Shown: piece after piece, positions 33,760-45,760 of the stretch
Numbering within the stretch: the stretch's first letter is position 1
Layout: each line of letters begins with the position of its first letter
Source: Nageia nagi
Lineage: Eukaryota; Pinophyta
Direction of reading: 5' to 3'
Assembly: GCA_050084985.1 (NCBI GenBank)
Contig: JBITNC010000001.1
Location: forward strand, 130,262,001-130,326,000
Length of the DNA: 64,000 bases
The notes under the pieces: model-generated
Databases searched by the model: none
What the model saw: only the letters and a program-made list of their open reading frames with translations
Told to the model about the DNA's origin: nothing
Program-made: the position numbers and the translations under genes

Positions 33760-33995
33760 AAAGAGTTAGGTGATGTTAATATTGGCACAAGTGACCAAGA
33801 AATATTGATCAAGGTTGGAGTTGATCTTCCAATACCACAACAAGATTAAGGCTTCATACTTAGTATTGTTATTTGTGCATGGAAAGTTAAGCTTAAATGA
33901 ATAAGGTATGGGAACTCCTTGGGGTGTAATGAACACAACACTCATACCCTCACTTTGATCACATATTGATCCATCAAAATATACTACCATATCCT
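33760..33995 (-). pseudogene. Archaeal-type RNase H (aRH) of the Tat element
   Basis: The minus frame 33990-33766 reads MVVYFDGSICDQSEGMSVVF then PIPYSFKLNFPCTNNNTKYEALIL. YFDGS carries the first catalytic Asp and T-K-YEALI the catalytic Glu; CTNN.AEYEAL is the lineage's signature. The C-terminal D and the downstream integrase are absent; the frame ends within 60 codons. Confidence 0.85.
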
Positions 33996-34099
33996 AATAT
34001 TTTTTAGATTCTATGGTAATTTTCATTTCATCTAATTGGAATACATGTTCATTTGGTAATTCTATGACTAGTGGATTATAATTAGATAATGGTGCTTTA

Positions 34100-35280
34100 G
34101 TGAGATAGTTCGTTATGACTTATCCTTTGATTGATTTATGAATTATAAAGAGTAAGTAAAATTTATTTAAATTTATGATCCATTTAGATGTTCTTGCTTT
34201 TTGATAAGTTTTATTCATCATATATTTCAAAGGATCTACTTTAGCAATTACATACATGGTATGGTTTAGCATGTAATGTCTTAATTTTTTGGTTGCAAAT
34301 ACTAATGCTAAACATAACTTTTCTAAATACATGTATTTGATATCATAGCTAACCAAAGTTCAAATAAGATAATATATTTTTTATTATTTACTATTTTTGT
34401 TCTTTTGGGCAAGCATGGTTCCTAAGGATGTTTTTGTTGTAGATATATACAATAGGAATGGTTCTCCAGGCTTGGGTGGTACTAGGATAGGTGGTGAAAG
34501 AAGATAGTGCTTTATTTAATTGAATGCTTCTTGTTGCTCATTTTCCCAATGAAATGTAATTCCCTTCTTCAAAAATTTGTTGAAAGGTTTACATTTGTCT
34601 AATAACTAAGAAATAAAATGTCTTATGGCTAGTAACTTACCCTGTAGGCTTTGTAATTATTTTATATTTGAGGGAGGTAACATATTTGTCATTGATTTTA
34701 TCTTATTAAGATCTACTTTAATTTCTCACCTAGAAATGATGAAACCTAGTAATTTCTCATATGTTACACCAAAAACATATTTCTTTGGGTTCAATAGATT
34801 CTTATATTTTAGTAGCTGATCAAATATTTTGATAAACACTTTAGGATGATCTTTCTATGTTTTTAATTTAACCAATACATCATCTACATAATCCTCTACA
34901 ATGTCATGCATGTAATCATGGAAGATGTACATTATAGCTCTTCAATAAGTAGCTCTAGCATTTTTCAATCTAAAAGGAATTACTTTGTAACAAAATTTTC
35001 CCCAAGGTGTTATGAATGTGGTTTTATGTTGGTCTTATGATGCCACTTTAATTTGGTTGTATCCTAAAAACCCATCCATGAGTGATAATATTTCATGTCC
35101 TATAGTATAATTTACCAAGCTATTTATGTTTGGTAGGGTAAAGTCATCCTTAGGACATGCTTTGTTTAGGTCTCTAAAGTCTGTACATATTAGAATCTTC
35201 CTAGTGGATTTCTTAATTGGTACCATATTAGAAATCCAATCAGAATAATCAATTGGATGAATAAATTTAGCTTACAAAAG
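34100..35280 (-). pseudogene. Tat reverse transcriptase and RNase H remnant
   Basis: RT start at 35226-35035: ILICTDFRDLNKACPKDDF, LPNINSLV and GHEILSLMDGFLGYNQIK, textbook Tat RT with the first catalytic Asp in SLMDG. The catalytic Y-V-D-D box lies at 34879-34890 with DIVEDYVDDVLV around it. Connection and RNase H follow at 34356-34120: YMYLEKLCLALVFATKKLRHYML and DPLKYMM. Frames are split by stops between these parts. Catalytic residues are intact, unlike those of the chromovirus. Confidence 0.88.
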
Positions 35281-36780
35281 ATTTTTTAACTCTTCTTTTA
35301 CCATTAGGGCAATTATAAGATGCATTTTTTGTAACTTTTATTTAACAGGTTTTGCACCCTCCTTTATACCAAGATTATGTACTACTATATTTGGATAGAT
35401 TCCAAGCATATCAACATATGACCATGCACATATTTCTTATTTTTCTTTGAGTATTGTAATGAACTCTTTTCATTCATTTTCGATAAGGGATTTTTCTAAT
35501 TGAAAGATTTTAGGGTTGCTAGGTTCATTACTTAAATCAACCTTAGTTTCTTCAATTAACATGTGAGATCCTTCCTCTAATTAGTTAGGTATTGGAATCC
35601 AATTATGATCATTTACATTATATACTTCATCCTCACCTTCATACAAATATTTTAAAGTAGTATTAATATATAAGTCTGAGGCTTATAAAATTACATCTGT
35701 CTTTGAAATCCTAGATTGTAGGTTGTTCAAGAATCAATGTAAAATCTATAGTTTCTTCAACTACCAAAAAATACAAGGAAGAGTTATTTGAAGTTTCTGA
35801 TCCTATTGTCTCAAAATCATCAAACTCATCACTTCCTAACCAATCAAAATTCATTTTATGTGTAATATTATCACATATTTCTATTATTTCTACCATATTA
35901 ATTGAGATATAAAAAAATAATCCTCCTAAGGATAACGTTCCATACTCTATATCATCTTGATTTGTCATCCCTTTAGATATTTCAAACAAATTTTCATATA
36001 TTTTGGGTCCTAGTTCTAACTTAGTTATCTTGCAACTAGATATTTGATTTTTGTTCTTATAACCTAATCATATCTTATCACTAGGTAATTGATAATGAAT
36101 ATCAATGGTGTACCTAGCTCCTTGTTCATATCACCCTAAGCCTTGTCCTTTCCATTAACACCTATCAAAGTATCTTTCGACAAATTATCTTACATTTGTT
36201 GATAAGTATTATATTGAATTATAGAAAATTCTTTCATTGGATTGAGGTAAAGGGAGGATAGGTGGTTCTATTGGACCATGATATATAAAAAGTGTTTGAT
36301 TAGGTAGCTACCTCAGTGGTACTAATTTCCCTACTACATTAGGAGACTCTTTAGGCTTTCCTATTTCTTAAGCTGTAGGAATATTAAAAATGACAACCAA
36401 TGGCAAATTCTCCTATTCCATAATTAGTTAATCTTATAGTCGTAGGATAAATATTATATAGTTTTTTTTTTATTGTAATATCATTATTTTATGCCTTCAT
36501 GGGACAAGATGCTTTTGATCATGAAGCTTTGCTTGCTTCATCCAACTTTCATGCTCTTTCTTCCCATGTTTGCTTTTATAGGAGTGTCATTTTTATTTTT
36601 AGTAATGGATCCACATTAATCTTTAATATATGAGGTATTTCAAGATCAATGGGATTTTTTCTTTTTAATGAACATGGAGAAGTACCCTTTTTTCAATATT
36701 TGCTATTGACACCTTTTCAAGAACTATAGGTGATGTAAAATAATGAGTAGAAAGTAAAATAATTTCTATTGAAAGATGCA
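35281..36780 (-). pseudogene. Protease-to-RT linker of the Tat element
   Basis: About 1.5 kb of broken coding-like sequence. The longest frame, 35989-35711 (92 codons), is acidic and unrecognised. An AWN...KYSS segment near 35390-35410 resembles the LPGLDPxI-type region ahead of RT only weakly. No other domain is seen. Confidence 0.45.
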
Positions 36781-36799
36781 CATAATTGCAATAGGAATA

Positions 36800-37260
36800 T
36801 GGATTTTCATCTCCTAGTACACAATGTACCACCCCATCATGAATGTATTTTAGGTAGTTGTGATATGTTGATGGGATACATTACATGTCTCTAATCCAAG
36901 GTTTCCCTAAGAGTAGGTTATATTATGTTATATCTCCATTAATAACTTGCAATAATGTTTATACTATTTTAGATCCCATAGTAATAGGAAATGAGATAGA
37001 TCCCATTATTGAGCACAAAGCATCATTGAAAGCTTTTAATTGTAAAGAAGGTGCACATATATGTAAAAAAGGTAGATTGAAGTTCTTATAGGGCATTGTA
37101 GAAATGCTATTTATTACAGAACCTTCATCTATTAATATCCTCTTAAAATCTCTCCCATCTATTTTGGCTATAATATATAATGGGGAATCTTAACCTTGTG
37201 AATGATTTAATTTCCTAACTTCATAATCATGAAAGGCAATAGTGGGTTTTTGGCTTATCA
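36800..37260 (-). pseudogene. Tat aspartic protease remnant
   Basis: The minus strand reads FKRILIDEGSVINSIS, with D-E-G-S at 37129-37118 in place of the usual D-G-G-S: catalytic Asp and Gly kept. Further on, YNLLLGKPWIRDM near 36930-36890, then IPSTYHNYLKYIHDG, the conserved LLGRPW and VPS-H-LKF parts. Short stops interrupt. Confidence 0.8.
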
Positions 37261-37499
37261 TTGTAGTAGCTCAAACAAAGACATCTTTACTTATGAGTTT
37301 GTCAATTGATGTTGTAAAGTTACTTGTACTAAAACCTTAAGAGGTTGAGGTTTAGGTATATTTATTTGTACAATACCATCAATTGTTTGATTGTTGAGAA
37401 TATTAGCTTACCTTCCTTGCACCCTTTGGACTCTTGTTGTTATGTTTACCATAGCAACAAAACTAGAAGCATCCTAAAATCCTTTATGCATTACTTGAA

Positions 37500-39930
37500 T
37501 TTTGTGTGTATGTGATGTTATGGTATTTGCTTGATGTTGAGGAAGTGGATTCTGATATATTTTTTGATTTTGATAAGGGATAGTCAATGGGTTATCTACC
37601 TGTAATCTTCCTTGATCAATCAAATCCTAAACCTTATTTTGTAATGTTCTACATTTTCCTGTGGTATTACCCTTTTGATGATGGTAATGAAAATAATCAT
37701 TCTCATTATACCATTTACTATTTCTTGCATATGGTATTTTAGGTCATATTTCAGGTAATGTAATCATTTGATGGTCCATTAATTTTTTCAAAATATCATA
37801 GAGTGATTCAATTAAAGGAGTAAACTTTCTAAGTGATGGATTAGGGTTTTTTCTCTCATTATGTGGAATAGAATATTTTGTAGAGGGTTTGGTTTTCCAT
37901 CCTTAAGATAAGAAACTTTATTAGCAGGCATTGGTTTTACTGATTGTTCTACCTAATGTCTATTTTTAACATAAGTTCTTTCTTTTTATCTTTTAGTTCT
38001 CAATCCTAGATTTTAATCTTTTCAATTATAATAGCTTCAGATATTGCTTCCTCAAATATCTTATTTGTTGAATCAATAAGGTAGAATCAATAAGTCTTAG
38101 ACAATTATAACTAAATATCTTTACTAGTTCTTCTTGTGGTAGAGTGTAAGGCATGCTTGTCAAAATCATCCTCCATCTTAAAATAAAGTTTGTAACTATC
38201 TCATCCTAGAATTGTTGCAATCTTGTGAGATCAGTTATGAATGTTTTATATTTAATATTTATCCTAAAATGTTCTAAGAATAAGTTATCCAATTGTGCAT
38301 ATGTTATGATGCTATGTTTAGTTAAGTTATTATACCAATCCATCGCTTGTCCAACAAGTGTCATAGGAAAGATATGCAATATCAAAGCATCATTGTTGGA
38401 AATAACATAAATTGAATATTTAAAGCATCTTAGATGTTCTTTAGGATCCTCTCTTCCTTTTAAAGATTCAATTTTTGGAATCTCAAAGTTGAAAGAGATA
38501 TCCATCTTAGAAACACTTGGCTGTATGGGCTCATTACAAATTATTTTGTAAGAGACTTTATGCTTGTTTTGTTGGTGTAACATTATTTCAATTTATATTA
38601 ACCTTTCATCAAAGTCATTAGTTGATTGCATATGCATGATATGATATTTATTATCCCTATTACCTTCCCTTTGTTCATTTATTGAAAATGATTAGTAACT
38701 TCTTTCAGAAGGTGTTTGATCACCATAATAATTTTTATTAAATGGTGGAGTAGGTGTAGGAGGTTGATATGGAGGCAATTGTTGTTGCCCTTGTTTATAT
38801 AAAGGTGTAGGAGTATGATATTTTTTAACCTCATGTCTACATTGATGTAAAGGGGGTCTTGGAGGTTGATGTTGCTCATGTGATAGCTCTCTTTTTCTAA
38901 GTAAGCAAAGGTTTTGATTTTTGTATTTTTTATGACCTTAAGGAGACAAGGATCTTGCTCTAGATGGAAACTTACTATTATCTACTATTTTTTTTAGGTT
39001 TATTATAAATTTGAGTTTGAACTTGTTATTTGTTAGATTTCCCTATTGGTGTTTTACTTTGATATGTGGTAAACACAGGCTATGTTTGCAAACATGGATT
39101 TTGCCTTAGTCTTCTAGGTTGATTCAATTTCTATATATCCAGATTATATAGAATAATTTGTTGGTTGGTCTAAAGCTATTCCTAATTTTTACTTTATCTA
39201 GATACATATTATGGTATCTCTTCTACCTTATACTTTAAAGGATCAAAATTTCCTCTATGTCTTTATTTGGGAATTCCATGACTAGTCAGTCCTAGGGGTA
39301 GTATAGGTAGTACTACGATCCATGTAACTCATAATAGAAAAAGAATAACTAGTCCTAAGGGTAGGTGTACTTGTATTTAGAATATGATAAGCATCATTAT
39401 ACACCCTAGCATGACTTCTTAATTCATGTACCAAAGTAGCTATATGTATCAAAATTCTATCATCAAATTTATACATCCTTCTTGAGATGGTGGAAGGGGT
39501 ATAATCATCTCATATTATATAGGATTGAACAAGATTTCCATCTGGTAGATAATGTGTAACATGAACATACTTAGGTTTAAAAGGAACTTTTTTGTAAAAT
39601 AGCATAAGCCAAATGTATTTATGATTGGGTAACAATCCTTAAAATGATCTCTTCATCATTACCTATTGGTGTATCTTTTGCTAGATAAATTAAATCTAAT
39701 GTAAGACTATGAGTGTGAGAGGAATGAGGAATCCTTAACTATGTTAAACATTGTCTTATTTCATTTAATGTATCATCTATATCTCAAGGAGTTCCTCTCC
39801 TTGATATATGTCTACTAGATCTATGATACCTATAACTAGGTTGTCTCTCTTGGTAGGTTTCATCATAAGGCTCTTATTGTTGATGAGTCATTTGAGAATG
39901 AGTATTAACCATTCTCTTTTGTTTTTTGGT
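37500..39930 (-). pseudogene. Tat gag remnant
   Basis: The N-terminal region near 39910-39480 is broken (VNTHSQMTHQQ...). A Gln/Pro/His-rich stretch spans about 38880-38700. The capsid-like domain is open for 125 codons (38583-38206): FEIPKIESLKGREDPKEHL, ILHIFPMTLVGQAMDWYNNL and AQLDNLFLEHFRIN, a clear match to Tat gag. A knuckle-like YFHYHHQKGNTTGKC lies near 37720-37660, the family's C-x2-H-x4-H-x4-C with its first Cys replaced. Stops elsewhere inactivate it. Confidence 0.82.
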
Positions 39931-41689
39931 ACTTTACACTTAACACTTTTCAGTTTTATTTTTATTTTTTACTAAATAAAAAATAAAATAAAATAAACAT
40001 CATTCATAGCAATTATGTTTTTATTTTTTATTTATATTATCAAGAAAACAAATAAATGCACAAACAACCTATTTATAAAATCACCTTTTCAGTATGATTA
40101 TCTTATCTAATTTTATTGATAAATTGAATTAATTTTTTCTTTAATGAGTGATGTGAATTATTTATTTTCTTCTTGTTAATTTTCTTAGGTTATTTTTTCT
40201 AATAATGTGTTTAAATGAGGGTAGGCTAGAATCCTATAAGTAATCTATGGAAAAGTGTCGAATTGGTACTTAAGGAGGTCCCCTTAGTGCAATAGGGCTT
40301 AGGGAGTACTACTAAAGACTATCTTGATAGTGGAATCCAAGCATAGCCTTCTTATTTATAGTCTCTTGATGAAAAGTGACAACTTTTATCCTAGAACCTA
40401 GTATTCATCTCTAGGTTTGGTTCTATAGCTTATGATGTAATTTATGTAATCACCTCCAACTTATTGATGTTTAGTTTTAAAAGGTATTATGCATTAAAAA
40501 TAAAAAACTCATGATAGTTACACCCCAACCCAACATATATGTCCTTTGATTATATTTTATTTAAAATGAAAAAAATAGTATTTTAATTAATGAATCTTAA
40601 TCTAACCCACAAGATTCATTACCACTTTTAGTGTGATTCTTTAACTAAAAATTAATGAGATTCATTTACTCCTTCCAAGTGTGGAAGCAATTAGGTGAAG
40701 TTCATTTACCACCTCTTACTAATGACATCTACCTTTGACCTTATTTTGGAGAGATAAAATGAGACATGTAAGAAGGTATTTAAGTGAGTGTAAATTACCT
40801 TATATGATATTCTTTAACTCCTATTCGAGTCACAATCCTTCAAAATCCTTTTGGAGTGGTGAGGCAAATAAGAAGAGTTTTAATGTGAAATGAATTTCTT
40901 TAGATGCGGTTGTTTAACTCCTTAAGTTACCATCCATTAACCTCCTTTTAGAGTGATGAGGTAGACAGTGAAGAGTATTAATGTGAAGGAAAATATCCAC
41001 CCAATAAATTAACTAATTTAATATGTTTGAATCTACCTTAACCCTAAGAAATTGACCTTATATTCATTCCATTTTTAATGGTAGTTAATTAATTCTTTTT
41101 AAGTGTAGAAGTAATTTAAAGAGATTTTATTACCAATCTTAATGATCTAAAGTGAGAAAAATAAAAAGGGTTCATTTACTCTTATCTTATTGCACCCATC
41201 CTTATCACCTAAGATTGTCTTTCAGTACAAAGGGAGAGCATAAGTGGGTGTAATGGAAAATTTTAGGTGAGTTTGTTGGTATGCTCCCAAAATAAACAAA
41301 GATAAATAATATTCATGCAATTTACTTAAATAAAGAAAAAATAATGCATATTACCTAAACATTCATTTGCCCTTCCTATATGCAATCTAGGTAAAAAAAA
41401 TCATAGAAAAGGGGTTTATTTCCATTTTTCATTTTAGTGCCTAAATTACGCTTTTAGAATTGATAAAAATTGAAATGTATACCCTCTATCTTTAGTTGTT
41501 GGCATTTTCACACTTTTACTAAGAATCATTGGCATTCCAATCCAATCGTTGGCATTTTATTCCAATTATTGGTGATTACACTGGTACTTGATAATAGTCA
41601 TCGGTAATCACATAGATAGAAAATAGAAACTAGCAAACAAAAAACAAACACAAAATTAGTAGTGATACCACCAAACACAATATATCAAA
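39931..41689 (-). other. Leader region of the Tat element; non-coding
   Basis: AT-rich, no ORF or domain. Several look-alike blocks of the form ATTCATTTAC[TC]..CC[TA]..AAGTGT recur between 40600 and 41180, suggesting old internal repeats. A primer binding site is expected at the right end; a TGGTATCAC-like word near 41672 on the minus strand is a weak candidate. Confidence 0.4.
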
Positions 41690-42652
41690 AATGAATAATA
41701 AAAAATAGGAACCACCCTCTATGCCTCATTTTTGATGTAGCTTGCATGTGAGGGCCATCATAGTGCTAGAATGTTTACCCAAAAAATAACCTTTCAAGTA
41801 TGCAAAACAAGATATGTTACAACCAACAAAACTCTTTATTGATCTTTGGTGTAAACTTCAATAATCAATTTACAATGACAAATCTCATATTGATTTATGA
41901 TGTACAATAGCGCCTTATATAGTAAGGGCTTTTGATTACAATGAAGGGAGATATAGGCTCCCTTGGGCATCCTCTAAATGGTTGTTTCAATGTGTGCAAG
42001 CCTTCAATAGTATCTAAAAAACTTGTGAGGAAATGTTGGTGATGATCTTTGATTGCTTAGTCTTCTTCTACTCAAACTAGCTACCATGCACCTACAAATC
42101 CTACACATATACAAACTGGAAACCTATCAAACATACCTACTCACATAGCTAAAATGTATGAAATTATAATGAAAATATGAGAATGAAATAATACAAAAAC
42201 ATAATGCATTTACTCTCTAAAAGTTTGAATGTATTCTAGAAAAGTAAGGTCGTAATAACTTGGATCCCCTTCTCCTTAGGAGAAGGTTTAATTTATAGGT
42301 TATTTGGACTGGACAAGGTTATTATTTATGAGGTAAGGATTGGATTAAAAAATCTCATCCATCCTTATCATAGGTTCTATCCACATGGGGAAGGTATAGA
42401 ATCAAGGATGAATCATCCAAAATCAGTTAGCTTGTTTCCTTAGGTGCATGCCTTGATTTTTCCATTTTTCTTTAACTTTTCTATTTCCAAGATCGTTGGT
42501 GATTACATTTTAGGCATAAATAATTGAATCAAATCATTTATGATTGTATTAAATCATCAACAACAAAGGGTTTTTAACAAAATTTATCATTTGCTTAAGC
42601 TTTTATTCCTTTTTTCATTTATTGAAAGAGGGTTCATTTTTAGGTGTCTACA
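41690..42652 (-). repeat. 5' LTR of the minus-strand Tat element (inner border approximate)
   Basis: On the minus strand it starts TGTAGACACCTAAAAATGAAC, read from 42652 downward, a typical start for plant Gypsy LTRs. It contains a TATA box and a CCAAAGATCAATAAAG stretch downstream. With no second LTR in the window, the inner border is a guess. Confidence 0.6.
41913..41922 (-). promoter_or_regulatory. TATA box in the Tat LTR
   Basis: CTATATAAGG on the minus strand, followed about 30 bp later by a possible transcription start region and then an AATAAAG word. Assigned by position within the LTR. Confidence 0.5.
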
Positions 42653-43640
42653 ACTAGATCAAGGATCTCATTACCATTGATAAGGATACAAGGGATAAAT
42701 CCCATATGATATTTATAAGATTATGTGTTAGTATTTATTCCATAATGAACATCCCATAATCCATTAACTTAATCTTTGAGTTAGGGAAATGGAATCAACT
42801 GATTAAGTATGAGAATCCTCCTCAAACATGTGAGGTCTACAAGATGAAAAGCCATGCTCCCTCATGGTATCCTTTGAAAGTACAATAAAATAAAATAAAA
42901 AACAAAAAATAAGGTGGTAAATATCCATATTAGAGAACATAAAAATGTGAAGCTTTAAGTGTGGTGCATATGATGGATACCAATGTGTTTCCTATGCATA
43001 ATTCATTTTCTAGCTTGGAGGATCAATCTCAATCTAAGGAAGCTTTGGTTAAGGAAAAATCATTTTATGACAAAGATTTGGCCAATGAAAGCTCAAGGCC
43101 AATCAATGAAGAAGCTATGATGGCTATGTTAAAAGATAAAGATTTGGTTAATAAAATCTTGAACCAAAATAAGGAAGACTAGGAAGCAATTTCCTTGAAT
43201 GAGGAGGTTTTGATGGTTGAGGAAGAATGTCAAGGAGAGTGGGAAATTATTTCTCAAATAAAAAAGACTTTGGTCCTTGAGTTGATAAATTTAGTGAAGT
43301 TATACATAAAGTTATAAAAATTCAATTCCCTAAACTCTTAGAGGCTCATCCTATGAATGAGGATCAAGGTGAGAAGGATTAAGAAGAGGTAAATCTAGAG
43401 CTCACCCTCATCCTTACTTTGAGTGGTAAGTTTTGTGGAGATCATAAGGACTCAAAATTTCAAGAGGAAACCACTGTATCAACCCCTAATCAAAAGGGAA
43501 AGAAGAAGAAGAAAATAAGCTACAAGGTTATATAGGAAAGGATCACCCTAGTAGACCTTCGAAAGGAGTGGTCAGATATCGAGAAACAAAATTGTACATT
43601 ATCATAGGTGCTCAAGACACCCTCTTTAGGGGAGGAGGGA
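42653..43640 (+). pseudogene. LINE C ORF1 remnant, N-terminus missing
   Basis: From the left border: ITIDKDTRDKSHMIFIRLCV, ELGKWNQLIKYENPPQTC, then KSHAPSWYP. This matches the end of DUF4283 and the following knuckle (PxxCxxCxxxGHxxxxCP) with several cysteines lost. A 73-codon frame at 42961-43182 is acidic and low-complexity. A basic KGKKKKKISYK stretch near 43495-43525 may be the nucleic-acid-binding tail. Confidence 0.62.
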
Positions 43641-43659
43641 AGAACAAAGACTTGAAATA

Positions 43660-44360
43660 ATGAAAATCCTTTCTTAGAATATCATGGGGATCTATACTCC
43701 TAAAAGACACAAAGTTTATTTTCTTTGAAAAAGAACTTAAAACTAGAGGTTATCCTTTTTCAACAGAAAAAAATTACTAAAGGGAAGGAAATCACTATCA
43801 AAAATATTTTATGGAGGGATGCAAATTTTCTTACTATTAATGCACTCAACAAGTCTAAAGGTATTATGTTCTTATTAGATAGGAATAAATTAGAAGGTAG
43901 GGTGATAGTCTCTAGTCCAAAATTTTGCTCCATTTGTTTTACCTACTTAGATACTAAGGAGAATTTTATTGCAACAAATGTGTATGATCCTACTACCTAT
44001 GAGGGAAGGAAAATTTTATGGTACTCCTTGAACCATATGAGGGAATATTTTAGAGGCCTAAGTTGGATTATAGCAAGTGATTTAAACTCTTCCTTGTACC
44101 CTTTTGACAAGCAAGGGAAAGTGGAAGGTTTCACTTATATTATGAAAAAATTTGTTGGATTTACCAATAATAACAACTATTTGGAGTTGAGTAGAATTAA
44201 GTAGACTTGGAATAATGGTAGATGTGGGGCTTCCCACATTTAGGAAAAACTTGATAGAGTGCTCATCTCTTAATATTAAATTGCTAAGTTTGGAGATTCT
44301 ACTCTCATAGGCTATTTGAAGACTAGTTTAAACCATAACCCCTTATTATGGGAAACATAA
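43660..44360 (+). pseudogene. LINE C APE-type endonuclease remnant
   Basis: A 159-codon frame (43725-44204): LEVILFQQKK corresponds to the QETK box, with the catalytic Glu replaced by Gln. NVYDP near residue 86, then WIIASDLNSS, corresponds to the GGDFN box with Asp and Asn kept. After a stop, EKLDRVLIS and SLNHNPLL near 44320-44345 match the DR and SDHxPL boxes, the latter with Asp to Asn but His kept. Plant LINE endonuclease beyond doubt, inactive here. Confidence 0.85.
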
Positions 44361-44875
44361 GAGCAAAGGAGGCAATTCAATACTCCCCTTTGATTTAAAA
44401 AAATATGGCTTATCCATGAGAGTATGGAGGATAACATTCAAGTGTGGTGGAAATAAAGCTTTTGCAACCTACCCTTGACTCAAATAGCCAAGAAATTAAG
44501 ATTCGTTAAGAAAAATCTTAATGTCTAGAATAGAGAAACCTTTTGTTTGCTCCTTAGAAGGAAAGCTAACCTTCAAGAGCAATTGAGAATTCTGGAAGAT
44601 AAAATTTACAAGGTTGTTTAGAGTAAATTTGCTATAAAGAAAGGGATATCTTAGGCAAATAGTATAATATCCTTGAACAAGAGGAGATAATATGGAAGAA
44701 AAAGTCTAGGATTACTTGGCTTAAGGAGGGGGATAGGAAGACCATGTTTTTCCATGTTACCACCTTAAGACATAGAAGTCATAATTGCATTAAGTAAATC
44801 TAATGTGGGGATAGTTATTTTACCAAGGATCTAAATAAAATAAGAGAGGAAGGAGTCTCTTTCTTCATCAATATT
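44361..44875 (+). pseudogene. LINE C endonuclease-RT linker remnant
   Basis: Coding-like in broken frames: KIWLIHESMEDNIQVWW, KKLRFVKKNLNVWN and a later LKEGDRKT-like segment near 44720, matching the conserved W...G...F...KLK..K..LK.WN and W..EGD.NT..FH parts of plant LINE ORF2. Confidence 0.65.
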
Positions 44876-45760
44876 TTGGGTCAAAATTTGACCTCCCAAC
44901 AAAGAGTTGCTAAAAAGCTTCTCGATAATATTCCAAGATTGATGACTAAGATACTCAACAACTTTTTGAGTGGAAAGTTTAAAGAAAAATATATTCAAGC
45001 TACTGTGTTCAAAATGGAAGGGTCCAAAGCTCCAAATAAGGATGGCTTTCCTAGATATTTTTTCCAATCCTTTTGGGAGATTATGTGCAAAAATATTATG
45101 GGGTGGTTCAGGATTTCCAAATTACAAAAGCTATGCCAAAAGATGTGAATTCTACCTTTGTTGATCTCATTCCTAAGGAGATTGATGCTAATTCCTTTAG
45201 TAAATTTTGCCCCATTAGCTTGTGTAACTTTCTTTACAAAATTATTTTGAAAGTCATTCCAAATAGGTTAAAAACCATTCTTCCCTTCATAATAGGTTGA
45301 AAATCATTGTAATGATACCATCCAAAATTTCTCTCCCATGCATAAATCCCCTTAAAATTCATGAGGTTGGTCACTCAACCATCAAATATGGTAGGGATGA
45401 GATGTTTCTTAAACTTGATGTTATTAAGGCTTATGATAGAGTATATTGGATATTTTTATTACAGGTTTTGTAAAGGTTTAGATTTCAATAGGACTATATT
45501 TCTCTTATTCAAGAATGTATTTTTACTACTAAATTCTATATGCTTATCAATTTTTCAACTATTATCTATTTCCTTGGGAAAAGAGGCCTTCATAGGATGA
45601 TCTATTATCTCCTTTCCTCTTCATCATTATGGATGAAACACTAGACAGGAGGGTTCTATCTACTACTCAATCTGAAAGGATTGAAGGTATTAAATGTAGA
45701 AAGGGTCTCCCACCAGCCTCTCACTAACAATTTGTGGATGATACCCTAATATCAATAAGA
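44876..45760 (+). pseudogene. LINE C reverse transcriptase remnant
   Basis: The frame from 44876 has QATVFKMEGSKAPNKDGFPR then FFQSFWEI (the KAPGPDGF box). A shifted frame from 45073 continues with NSTFVDLIPKE and SFSKFCPISLCNFLYKIILK. Next are FLKLDVIKAYDRVYW near 45400-45450 (catalytic Asp) and Q-F-V-D-D-T-L-I with D-D at 45737-45742. The frame changes at about 45100 and again before 45400. Confidence 0.87.

Larger units (their letters stand above)
33741..42652 (-). mobile_element. Tat-lineage Gypsy retrotransposon, minus strand, 3' part missing
   Basis: From high to low coordinates: LTR starting TGTAGACACC at 42652, leader, gag, protease, RT, RNase H, and a second archaeal-type RNase H that defines the Tat lineage. 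Integrase and the 3' LTR are missing; readable coding stops at about 33.75 kb. Key catalytic motifs of protease (DEGS) and RT (YVDD) are preserved although stops occur. It is a separate copy from the plus-strand fragment at 26.5-29.9 kb and runs toward it. Confidence 0.82.
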
